Under the pieces are notes generated by a model that was not told where the DNA came from, did no database searches, and saw nothing but the letters and a program-made list of their open reading frames with translations. This document shows positions 1 to 8,098 of a stretch of DNA of 64,000 nucleotides, piece by piece. The DNA is from Phaeobacter piscinae. GTDB taxonomy: Bacteria > Pseudomonadota > Alphaproteobacteria > Rhodobacterales > Rhodobacteraceae. The translations under genes and the position numbers were made by a program. The stretch covers positions 3,299,001 to 3,363,000 of the forward strand of contig NZ_CP010681.1 in assembly GCF_002407245.1 (NCBI RefSeq). The letters are read 5' to 3'. How positions within the stretch are numbered: position 1 is the first letter of the stretch; every line of letters starts with the position of its first letter.

Positions 1-541
<541 letters not shown>

Positions 542-563
542 TCATTTTGGTTGTCCACAGGAT

Positions 564-579
564 GAGTCATCGTGGATTC
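564..579. promoter_or_regulatory. Paired GANTC methylation sites upstream of ccrM
   Basis: GAGTC at 564-568 and GATTC at 575-579 both match GANTC, the CcrM target, and sit 59-75 bp upstream of the ccrM start codon. In Caulobacter, methylation of GANTC sites in the ccrM leader modulates its expression. The same role here is inference from position only. Confidence 0.5.
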
Positions 580-615
580 GAGGTCAATTTGTTTTTTAGA
601 ACAACGCGATGTGGT

Positions 616-1233
616 TCACTCTTGATACAAGATATTGTGGACAGGCTTAAAGGAACGCCGATGATGTGGGGTCACCCCTAGGCAAACCAACGCCTCGCGA
701 TGCTGTTTGGAGGGGTAGCCTGCGTTTTTCTCCCAGCCATAGCCGGGAAACTGTTGCGCCAAATCCACCATGATCCGGTCACGCGCCTGTTTCGCCACGA
801 TGGAGGCGGCCGCGATGGAGACTGATTTGGCGTCCCCCTTGATGACGAACTCTGACGCTTGCAGCAGCCCTTTTGGGATCAGGTTGCCATCGATCAGCAG
901 ATAGTCCGGCGCCGGGTCCAGTGCCGCAACCGCGCGTTCCATCGCCAGATGCGACGCACGTAAAATGTTCAAAGAATCAATCTCTTCGACAGAGGCATGG
1001 GCAATCGACACCTCAGCCTGTGCAAAGATAGACGCCTCCACTGCCTCGCGCCGTTTGGCGCTCAGCTTTTTGGAGTCGTTCAGCCCCTCGGGGATATTAT
1101 CAGGGTCCAGGATCACCGCCGCTGCCGTCACCGGCCCTGCCAGCGGGCCACGCCCTACCTCATCCACGCCTGCAATGCGCATCTGGCCACGCACTCGCGC
1201 CGCCGCTTCCAAACTATAATCGGGATACTCCAT
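616..1233 (-). CDS. rnhB: Ribonuclease HII
   Basis: This enzyme cleaves the RNA strand of RNA-DNA hybrids and single ribonucleotides embedded in DNA. The N-terminus carries the RNase HII signature AGVDEVGRGPLAGPV with the catalytic Asp and Glu. The remaining acidic residues follow in LIDGN and in the region of GDAKSVSIAAASIVAKQARD. The start at 1233 (MEYPDYSLE) gives 205 residues, the usual family length. An in-frame ATG at 1278 would add 15 residues, and neither start has a good ribosome-binding site. The gene lies downstream of the small exported protein gene at 1341-1814 and upstream of ccrM on the same strand, an order common in Rhodobacterales. Confidence 0.95.
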   Translation of the reverse strand: MEYPDYSLEAAARVRGQMRIAGVDEVGRGPLAGPVTAAAVILDPDNIPEGLNDSKKLSAKRREAVEASIFAQAEVSIAHASVEEIDSLNILRASHLAMERAVAALDPAPDYLLIDGNLIPKGLLQASEFVIKGDAKSVSIAAASIVAKQARDRIMVDLAQQFPGYGWEKNAGYPSKQHREALVCLGVTPHHRRSFKPVHNILYQE

Positions 1234-1289
1234 CCTTTGGTCTGACCGGGTTTTGCGCTGAGTTTCAAGCCCAGCCATCAGATGAGCAC

Positions 1290-1313
1290 AAAAAGAGGGG
1301 GCCGAAGCCCCCT
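1290..1313 (-). terminator. Rho-independent terminator after the 1341-1814 gene
   Basis: A GGGGGC-TTCG-GCCCCC type hairpin (1296-1313) is followed on the minus strand by CTTTTT, 28 bp past the stop of the upstream gene. This is a canonical tetraloop terminator. Confidence 0.85.
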
Positions 1314-1340
1314 AAGTCTGCTCGAACCTATGGTCCCGCG

Positions 1341-1814
1341 TTAGCGACGAGTGATGCGATAGCCCCGGTTCTTCAGGCAATCGGGGCGGTAACCAACGCG
1401 GTTGCGTTTGCCGTTCCAGAAGGTCACCTGGCAGGCACGCGGCAGCTTGTGTTCAAAACCGTACTGTTTGCGCAGGCAGCCCCGGCCCATCAGGGTGCGG
1501 CTCTGGCTGTAGCGCGGGAAATACCGCACGCATTGCGCTGGCAGGTCATAGCGCGCCACCCGCGGCGGCAGTGGTTTAGGACGATGGGGGCGATGCGGTC
1601 GGGTTACCTGCTGATGGTCATCATCCCGATTGTTTTTCACAATAGCGCCGATAATGCCAAGAACCGCCAGACCCGCCAGGACCTTGGCGATATCTTCATC
1701 CGCCCGTGCAGGCGCTGCGGAAAAACCGGTCACCGCAACCGCGGCGGCAACAATCAGCGTGATGAACTTGCGATGCGGTTTGATATCAACGCTGGAGCGA
1801 GGGCTGCGAAACAT
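1341..1814 (-). CDS. Small exported basic protein of unknown function
   Basis: The product has 157 residues. The start at 1814 is chosen because AAGGAAGG precedes it at good spacing; an ATG at 1844 lacks a ribosome-binding site. An N-terminal signal peptide (basic start, then LIVAAAVAVTGFSAAPARA) should send it to the periplasm. The following segment LAGLAVLGIIGAIV is a possible second hydrophobic helix. A His/Arg/Pro-rich linker (RPHRPHRPKPLPP) comes next, then a basic C-terminal domain with four cysteines that could form disulfides. I recognise it only as a type common in roseobacters. No enzyme motif is visible. A clear terminator follows the gene, so it is probably monocistronic. Confidence 0.75.
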   Translation of the reverse strand: MFRSPRSSVDIKPHRKFITLIVAAAVAVTGFSAAPARADEDIAKVLAGLAVLGIIGAIVKNNRDDDHQQVTRPHRPHRPKPLPPRVARYDLPAQCVRYFPRYSQSRTLMGRGCLRKQYGFEHKLPRACQVTFWNGKRNRVGYRPDCLKNRGYRITRR

Positions 1815-1981
1815 GGGATGTCCTTCCTTGAGGTCTGAAAACATGAGGTCAGATGACCGATGCAGTCAGCCTGGGGTCAGCCCCCTCGGACAGGCAATAA
1901 CGCGGCCCTGTTATCGAATATCACTGCGCGCAATCACCTGTGGTTATTGAATATCCCGCAACAAATGCGCAGGGTGAGGGC

Positions 1982-2287
1982 ATGAAACAGTTGCTTATCT
2001 CCACGACCCTGATTGCCGGTCTTGCTGCCGGTATACTCAGCGATGCACCTGCGGCCACAGCCGCCGAATGCTACGCCGACTACAAGGCCAAACAGGATGC
2101 GCCCCTGCGGCTGCACTACGGTGTGATCCAGATTGGTGGTGCCTGTAGCAAACCAGCGGCCAAGGCGGAAATCTCCGGAAGGTTATCAGCGGCAGGCTGG
2201 ACCTTGCTGAATGTTCTGTCCATTTTTGGTCCCGACGGGCTGGAACAAAGGAAAGCAGATGCCGGACCCTATTTTCTCCGTTTCTGA
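1982..2287 (+). CDS. Small exported protein, unknown function
   Basis: The product has 101 residues. The ATG at 1982 is preceded by GGTGAGG; the upstream GTG at 1940 has no such site. A signal peptide (KQLLISTTLIAGLAAGILSDA, cleavage near ATAA-EC) is followed by a compact domain with two cysteines, AECYADYKAKQD near the mature N-terminus and GGACSKP about 30 residues later. The two could form a disulfide. The last 29 bp overlap the start of the membrane winged-helix gene, so the two are translationally linked and probably work together. No function can be assigned from sequence. Confidence 0.75.
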   Translation: MKQLLISTTLIAGLAAGILSDAPAATAAECYADYKAKQDAPLRLHYGVIQIGGACSKPAAKAEISGRLSAAGWTLLNVLSIFGPDGLEQRKADAGPYFLRF

Positions 2288-2960
2288 GGTGCGCGCGGCA
2301 GGCAGCCGCGTCATCGCATTGGGGATTGCTGCCATTGTTGCCCTCCTGGTCATTGCCGGCACCGTGCTCCTGCTGACGCTGCCGGATGCCAATGCCTTCA
2401 ACGCCCGGGTGGAGCGTGTCTTTGTCGAGAATGACCTCACCACTCAGGCCGAAATCAAACTGCTGGAAATCCTCGCCCAATCCGGCACCGCCTTTGCCGA
2501 CACGCTGACCAGCTATCGCATGGTGATTTTTGTCCTGCTGGTTTTTGCCACCATGATGATGGTCGCCGCCTTGGTGGTGCTGGCCATGCTGGTCATGCTA
2601 AACCGGCGCATGGTGCAGATCGAACGCGCAGGCATTCAGGTGACCGAACTGCTGATCAGCCGCGAGGAAAATACCGTCTATCTCAATACCATGGGCTTCA
2701 AACTGACCGCCGCCGCGATGGAGACCCTCGCGGTTCTGGCGGAGGCACGTCTGGATGACGATGTGCTTTCCGGTGCGGAGATTGAGGCGATGATCTCCGG
2801 CCGCCCGTCCATCGATTGCGAAGAGGCCGCGGGCGCCACCCGGATCAAACGCCTGCGCGATACATTGGGCAATCAGATGGTGAGTGAGCTTCTGGTCAAG
2901 AATATCGCCAAACGGGGCTATGTTCTGTCGATCAGCAAGGATGTGATCCGCATGGTCTGA
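2259..2960 (+). CDS. Membrane protein with C-terminal OmpR-like winged-helix domain
   Basis: The product has 233 residues. The start at 2259 has AAGGAAA upstream and lies inside the end of the preceding gene. Two transmembrane helices are visible: residues ~20-43 (ALGIAAIVALLVIAGTVLLL) and ~88-114 (FVLLVFATMMMVAALVVLAM). The loop between them (about 45 residues) should be periplasmic, leaving both ends in the cytoplasm. The C-terminal ~75 residues end in a pattern typical of OmpR/PhoB winged helices: an acidic region, then TRIKRLRDTLG, and a final KRGYVLSI wing. This is the reverse order of ToxR or CadC, where the DNA-binding domain precedes the membrane helix. A role as a membrane-bound transcription factor sensing the envelope, perhaps through the small exported partner, is inference. 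Confidence 0.75.
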   Translation: MPDPIFSVSEVRAAGSRVIALGIAAIVALLVIAGTVLLLTLPDANAFNARVERVFVENDLTTQAEIKLLEILAQSGTAFADTLTSYRMVIFVLLVFATMMMVAALVVLAMLVMLNRRMVQIERAGIQVTELLISREENTVYLNTMGFKLTAAAMETLAVLAEARLDDDVLSGAEIEAMISGRPSIDCEEAAGATRIKRLRDTLGNQMVSELLVKNIAKRGYVLSISKDVIRMV

Positions 2961-2990
2961 CCGACTGCAGTGGGCACCCGTGCAGTCGGT
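2960..2990 (+). terminator. Hairpin after the membrane winged-helix gene
   Basis: A perfect 10-bp inverted repeat (ACCGACTGCA / TGCAGTCGGT) with an 11-nt loop starts at the stop codon. No U-tract follows, so it may be an RNA-stabilising or Rho-assisted end rather than a classic terminator. Confidence 0.5.
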
Positions 2991-3098
2991 GACCAATTGG
3001 CAGCCGGTGTGGAAACAGCCCTGAGGTCAAGCCGATCAATTCCCCGTGCCGCTCTGGCATTTCTAGCATCAATCACCACATAATAGAGGGCAGGTCGC

Positions 3099-4715
3099 AT
3101 GGCCCCCATGCTGGCCAATCAGCAGGAAACGACGCTTATGAATTTGCGCGCAAATACCGCTCCGCAGCCCTATGGCATCCTGATTGAAGAGCTGCGCGGG
3201 CCGGTGACCGCGCGCCTCGGTGGGAAAATCATCGCGCAAAGCACCCGCGCCAAGGTGATGTATGAAACCCGCCAGCCTGCCGCGATTTATTTCCCTCGCA
3301 ATGATATCCACTCCTGCCTATCTGCAGCCAATGGTCACCAGACTTTCTGCCCCTTCAAGGGCACAGCGGGCTATCAGGATCTTCAGCTTGGCAAACACTG
3401 TATTGGCAATGCCGCCTGGTCTTACGACGAAGCCTTGCCTGAGGCCTCCGGAATTGCAGGTCATGTCAGTTTCATGCCGGACGCCAACGTCGACATCGAC
3501 CTGGGCAGCAATCAGCTGGTCATCCCCGACTACGGCAATATCTCCGGCCCCCTGATCGACTGGCTGCTGCGTGAGGCAGCCTATTTGCCCACACCGGAGG
3601 AGTTTACCCAGCGCCTTTCCGAAAAACTGGTGGAACAAGGCGTTCATCTATCTCGCCTTTCGGTGATGGCCTGGTCTTTGCATCCTATGATCGCGGGCAA
3701 GAACTTCATCTGGAGCCGCGCATCAGGCAAGGTGACCACCTATGCGCCTAGCTATGAGATCCACGACCACCCGGCCTTCCAGAACAGCCCCTTGCGCCAC
3801 GTCTCGAATGGGCTGGGCGGAATTCGTCAACGTCTGGATCTGGAACAGCCCAGCGACGCGTTTCCCATCCTGACCGACCTGCGAGAGGAGGGCGCGACGG
3901 ACTATGTGGCCATGCCGCTTCCGTTTTCGGATGGGCGCATCAATGTGCTGACTGTTGCCAGCCACCACCCCAAAGGTTTCACGACTGAGAACTTGGGGCT
4001 GATATTTGAATGCTCCGCAGTGATCGCGCGCTACTACGAAGTGTTCATGCAACGCGAAAACGCCCAGTCCCTGCTGGAGACCTATGTCGGCAAACGCACC
4101 GGCGCGCGGGTTCTGGGCGGAGAGATCCGGCGCGGCGATGGCGACGATATTGATGCGGCCATCATGTTCTGCGACCTGCGCGGTTCGACCCGTCTGGAAG
4201 AGGAGCTGGGCCGCACCGCCTATATCGAACTGCTCAACAATTTCTTTGAGACGGCATCCACCATCGTGCACGACCACGGGGGCGAAGTGCTGAAATTCAT
4301 CGGAGACGCTGTTCTGGCCGTGTTCCCGGCGGGTGACAGCCCGGCTGAGGCACGCGCTCAGGCGCTGCAGTCAGCGCGCGCCATCGTTGCCGCGCTGGAC
4401 GCCATGGGCGACGATCCCGGCCAGAGGCGCAGCGAATGCTCCATCGGTCTGGCCTATGGCGGCGTCACCTATGGCAACGTCGGCTCGCGTGAGCGGCTGG
4501 ACTTCACCGTCATCGGACAGGCCGCAAATATCGCGGCACGGCTCGGCGACTATGGCAAATCCTGTGGCCATACCATTGTGGTCAGCCGAGACTTGCTGGA
4601 GACACCGGAACAAGCCACGCCGCTGGGGTCTGTGTCACTGCACAACGTCTCACGCCCCGTAGAGGCCTTCGCCGTGTCCATGGCCATCGACCCAGGCCAG
4701 CGTGCTAGCGGCTGA
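3099..4715 (+). CDS. DUF427 domain fused to a class III adenylate/guanylate cyclase
   Basis: The product has 538 residues and no visible membrane helix. Residues ~30-140 match DUF427 (NTP_transf_9): IYFPRNDI, a T-x-C-P-x-KG core (TFCPFKGTAGY), AWSYDEALPEA and GHVSFMPD. The middle (~170-340) resembles a GAF-like sensory region and ends in a helical linker. The catalytic domain begins near 350 with AIMFCDLRGSTRL and EVLKFIGDAVLAVF, which supply the two metal-binding aspartates. FTVIGQAANIAARL supplies the transition-state Asn and Arg. It should make cAMP, or possibly cGMP, in the cytoplasm. The start at 3099 has GAGGG upstream; an alternative ATG lies at 3138. The 3' end overlaps the convergent acyltransferase gene by 11 bp. 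Confidence 0.85.
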   Translation: MAPMLANQQETTLMNLRANTAPQPYGILIEELRGPVTARLGGKIIAQSTRAKVMYETRQPAAIYFPRNDIHSCLSAANGHQTFCPFKGTAGYQDLQLGKHCIGNAAWSYDEALPEASGIAGHVSFMPDANVDIDLGSNQLVIPDYGNISGPLIDWLLREAAYLPTPEEFTQRLSEKLVEQGVHLSRLSVMAWSLHPMIAGKNFIWSRASGKVTTYAPSYEIHDHPAFQNSPLRHVSNGLGGIRQRLDLEQPSDAFPILTDLREEGATDYVAMPLPFSDGRINVLTVASHHPKGFTTENLGLIFECSAVIARYYEVFMQRENAQSLLETYVGKRTGARVLGGEIRRGDGDDIDAAIMFCDLRGSTRLEEELGRTAYIELLNNFFETASTIVHDHGGEVLKFIGDAVLAVFPAGDSPAEARAQALQSARAIVAALDAMGDDPGQRRSECSIGLAYGGVTYGNVGSRERLDFTVIGQAANIAARLGDYGKSCGHTIVVSRDLLETPEQATPLGSVSLHNVSRPVEAFAVSMAIDPGQRASG

Positions 4716-5739
4716 CCAGCGCCCGTTGCGCCGGATCGCCCATGGCAACAACCACCGGGTCCTGCGCCTGTCGCGTCTTGAACGCCGCCTTCCCGTCCAG
4801 CCCCTGCCAGTTGATCTGTGCCAAAGACTGCGCCACCGCTCCTCCAAGTGTGGTACCCGGCCCGGCGATGATGAACAGATCCGGCGCAAACTCCTGCGCC
4901 GCCACCTGTACGGCGCGGGTGAAATCATAGGGTTCGACCACCTGCGTGTTCAGCGTATAACGCCAAAGGCTTTCCACCGTATCCGCGCCCGGCCACCAAA
5001 TCTGCCCGCGTCCGTCGATCAGCGGCTTCTTGGCGGGACCAAATAGCGATTGTGACAGCCGTGCCCGACCGGCAGCAGCTACCGGAGCCTGCAGCTCCGT
5101 GTGGAATGCCGCATGATTGGCCAGACGCATGGGAAAACGATCCTGCAGTGGGGGCACGGCCCGTTCGAACGCGTCTAGCCCCTCGGCATTCCCGGCCAGA
5201 ACCAACATACCACCCAGATCGATTGACAGCGACAGCTGGTGACCAGGTCGCATGGCGATGTCACTGACCAGCTGCAACAGCTCCGCCTTGCGGCGACGAT
5301 CCAGCTGCCAATCTTCGCTCTGACAGGGATAGACCAGCTGCCCACCAATCAGGTGCTGCTGCATCAGCTGGCCCATGGTGTTCACCACCTCAAACCCCGC
5401 CTGTGGGCTGAGTGTCCCCGCCGCCGCCAGCGCGATATACCAGCCCATGGAATTGCCGGTGACCGCGACGATGTCGATGTCCTCTGCAAGGGACTGCGCA
5501 TCTGCGATGGCACTGGCATAAATCAGCGGCGAAGCCACGTCACCACGCGTGTATTTCGACACTGAATAGCGATCGGCAGCATCCAGAGCCGAGACGCTCT
5601 CCTGTCCTATTGCGTCTCGCATAGCATCAAATGCACTAATTAGAGCCTGTTTATCGCTGTGGTAGCGGGACAGGTAGCCCAGCTCCGCCTTGTTATAGGT
5701 ACCTCGTCCAGGGCAGATCAAAACAGCGGTCCGGGTCAT
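4705..5739 (-). CDS. FabD-like acyl-carrier-protein acyltransferase (malonyltransferase family)
   Basis: The product has 344 residues. The ATG at 5739 overlaps the stop of the upstream E1 gene (ATGA), so the two are translationally coupled. The acyltransferase fold is shown by the N-terminal VLICPGRG, the nucleophile elbow GNSMGW (Ser ~97, in place of the usual GHSLG), and the catalytic His region NHAAFHTEL (His ~213). FabD enzymes move malonyl from CoA to ACP. The elbow differs from housekeeping FabD, and the gene sits with an E1 dehydrogenase and no ACP or ketosynthase gene. A specialised transacylase or thioesterase acting on a branched or keto-acid-derived acyl group is therefore possible. 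Confidence 0.75.
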   Translation of the reverse strand: MTRTAVLICPGRGTYNKAELGYLSRYHSDKQALISAFDAMRDAIGQESVSALDAADRYSVSKYTRGDVASPLIYASAIADAQSLAEDIDIVAVTGNSMGWYIALAAAGTLSPQAGFEVVNTMGQLMQQHLIGGQLVYPCQSEDWQLDRRRKAELLQLVSDIAMRPGHQLSLSIDLGGMLVLAGNAEGLDAFERAVPPLQDRFPMRLANHAAFHTELQAPVAAAGRARLSQSLFGPAKKPLIDGRGQIWWPGADTVESLWRYTLNTQVVEPYDFTRAVQVAAQEFAPDLFIIAGPGTTLGGAVAQSLAQINWQGLDGKAAFKTRQAQDPVVVAMGDPAQRALVSR

Positions 5740-7925
5740 GTTGCGGCTCCCGTCAAGCGAAGGGCAGCAGCCACAATACTCTCCTTCGAGGGCAAGGTCG
5801 CCGCATAGGCCGGTCCCGTTGGGATGAAACAATCCTCTGCCACAACACGGGCCATCGGGCTGCCCTCCGCCTCATAAAACAGCGCCATCAGCGCCTCCGA
5901 CTGACTGCCAGTGGTGCGGCATTCATCCACGATCAGGATTTTATCGCAGTCGGCGGCTGCAGCCAGCAGCGCCTCTTTTGGCAGGGGCGCGAGCCAGCGC
6001 AGATCAACGACACGGGCGGCAATCCCCTTGGCTGCGAGATCCGCCTGTGCCTGCGTCGCCAGATAGCGACCGTTGCCGTAGGTGACGATTGCGAGATCGG
6101 TTCCATCCCCATGCACACCGACCTCTCCCAGTGCGATCCGCTGATCCGGCTTTGGGTAGTGACGCATCCAGCCGCCATCCTTGGGCGCGTGCAGATCCCG
6201 CATCGGATAAAGCGCGATAGGCTCGACGAAGACCACGACCCGTTGCTCCTCCCGCGCAAGCCGTACAGCTTCGCGCAGCATCATCGCAGCTTCTGCCCCA
6301 TCTGAGGGGCAGGCAATCACAATGCCCGGAATATCGCGCAGCACAGCCAGCGAGTTGTCATTGTGGAAATGCCCGCCGAACCCTTTTTGATACCCAAGCC
6401 CTGCAATACGCAGCACCATTGGGTTGCTGAACTGGCCATTGGAGAAAAACGGCAGTGTCGCTGCCTCGCCGCGGATCTGATCTTCTGCATTATGCAGATA
6501 TGCCAAGAACTGGATCTCTGGGATCGGCACGAATCCGTTGTGCCCCATGCCGATGGCCAGCCCAAGGATCGACTGCTCATCCAGCAGCGTATCGATCACC
6601 CGATCCTGACCAAACCGCTGCTGCAATTTCTGGGTAACACCATAGACACCTCCTTTGCGGCCTACGTCCTCACCCATCACGACCAGTTCGCCGTGCGCCA
6701 ACATCAGATCTGTGAGCGCCCAGTTGATCAAACGGCTCATTGGCTGTGGATCTGCCTGCGCGCGCAGGTCGCCACCCAACGCCTCTGCCCGGGCCTCAGC
6801 ACTTGGTCCATTGGTCGGTTGGCACATCCGGGCGGGCGGAACCAGGCTCGCGTTCACCTCATCAGCCGTTTTCAGATGGGGACGGGTGACAGCCTCCGTT
6901 CGGATCCTCTCGACCCGTTCACAGGTCTCGGTATAAATCTCCAGTGCGGCCTCGCAGGACAACGCGCCTGTTTCTGACAACAGACGTACCGAATGCAGCA
7001 GCGGATCATTGGCCTCATCCGCTTCGACCTCCGCCTTGCTCAGGTAGGTTGTCGGCACATCGGCCCCCGCGTGACCATAGAGCCGGACCGTGCGCAAATG
7101 CAGGAACGCAGGCTTGCGCCGCAGTCGCACATAGTCTGCCGCCGCCTGTGCGGTTGCATAGGCATCATGCATATTCAGCCCATCGGCCTGAAAATAACGC
7201 ATCCCCGGACGGTGAGACATCGACGCCTCGATCCAGCCCTTCGGTGTCTTGACCGAAATGCCGATCCCGTTGTCCTCACAGACAAACAGCAGCGGCAGGG
7301 GTGTCGACTGCACGGAGGTCCAGCACGCCGTATTGACGGCCCCCTGCGCCGTTGAATGATTGGCAGAGGCGTCGCCAAAGGAACACATCACCAGCCCATC
7401 TTCGGCCAGAACCCGATGTTCCGGATCATGACGCCGCGCCGCGCCGATGGAGTAAGCCGCGCCGACCGCCTTTGGCAGGTGGCTGGCGATGGTGGATGTC
7501 TGCGGCGGGATCATCAGCGCCTTTGAACCCAGCACCTTATGCCGCCCGCCAGATGTGGGATCCTCAGCGGAGCAAGCGAAGGACAGCAACATGTCCCAGG
7601 CAATACTCTGCCCCGGTACTTGGCCCGCACGGGCGATCTGAAACGCCGCATCGCGATAGTGCAGAAAGGCCATGTCATCGGGCCGCAGCGCTCGCGCCAC
7701 CGCCGCCATGCCCTCATGCCCTGACGACCCGATGGTATAGAACCCCTGCCCGGCCTTCTGCATCGCCCGGCTGGTCCGGTCCAGCGCCCGGCTCAGTACT
7801 TGCGCGCGATAGATCGCCACCGCTTCACTGGGCGTCAGCGCGCCCTCTGGTGCGGCGCCCGGTGGCAGGGACCCTGTCCGCACGCGCTCAAGGAAATTTT
7901 GATGTACGATCTCGGCGCGATCCAT
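5736..7925 (-). CDS. Fused E1 alpha/beta thiamine-diphosphate 2-oxoacid dehydrogenase
   Basis: The product has 729 residues and joins two subunits usually encoded apart. Residues ~30-370 are E1 alpha, with GFYTIGSSGHEG, YRDAAFQ, and the ThDP/Mg site starting at FGDASANHSTAQGA and ending in EDNGIGIS. Residues ~395-725 are E1 beta: INWALTDLM, VMGEDVGRKGGVYG, DTLLDEQSILGLAIG, PEIQFLAYLHNAEDQ and a transketolase C-terminal domain. Such enzymes decarboxylate 2-oxoacids, often branched-chain ones, and pass the acyl group to a lipoyl E2. No E2 or E3 gene is nearby. The coupled downstream gene encodes an acyltransferase. The substrate is not readable from sequence. Confidence 0.85.
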   Translation of the reverse strand: MDRAEIVHQNFLERVRTGSLPPGAAPEGALTPSEAVAIYRAQVLSRALDRTSRAMQKAGQGFYTIGSSGHEGMAAVARALRPDDMAFLHYRDAAFQIARAGQVPGQSIAWDMLLSFACSAEDPTSGGRHKVLGSKALMIPPQTSTIASHLPKAVGAAYSIGAARRHDPEHRVLAEDGLVMCSFGDASANHSTAQGAVNTACWTSVQSTPLPLLFVCEDNGIGISVKTPKGWIEASMSHRPGMRYFQADGLNMHDAYATAQAAADYVRLRRKPAFLHLRTVRLYGHAGADVPTTYLSKAEVEADEANDPLLHSVRLLSETGALSCEAALEIYTETCERVERIRTEAVTRPHLKTADEVNASLVPPARMCQPTNGPSAEARAEALGGDLRAQADPQPMSRLINWALTDLMLAHGELVVMGEDVGRKGGVYGVTQKLQQRFGQDRVIDTLLDEQSILGLAIGMGHNGFVPIPEIQFLAYLHNAEDQIRGEAATLPFFSNGQFSNPMVLRIAGLGYQKGFGGHFHNDNSLAVLRDIPGIVIACPSDGAEAAMMLREAVRLAREEQRVVVFVEPIALYPMRDLHAPKDGGWMRHYPKPDQRIALGEVGVHGDGTDLAIVTYGNGRYLATQAQADLAAKGIAARVVDLRWLAPLPKEALLAAAADCDKILIVDECRTTGSQSEALMALFYEAEGSPMARVVAEDCFIPTGPAYAATLPSKESIVAAALRLTGAAT

Positions 7926-8045
7926 GGCCTTACCCCTGACAGTTCAATGGCTTTATCACCCAAATCCGCCAGTCTTACCAATGAGATTACCGCCACCATC
8001 TATGAGCATCACTCATAGGTTTTGGCCTCATCACTCAGAAACGAC

Positions 8046-8071
8046 AAAGGCCGCGCCGAGGCGCGACCTTT
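8046..8071 (-). terminator. Terminator after the BCCT transporter gene
   Basis: A GC-rich hairpin AAAGGTCGCGCC / GGCGCGGCCTTT (one mismatch per arm region) lies 28 bp past the BCCT stop codon on the minus strand. It is followed by a weak T-rich stretch, GTCGTTT. Confidence 0.6.
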
Positions 8072-8098
8072 GCTCTCAGGTCAGAAACTGAACCGTGA

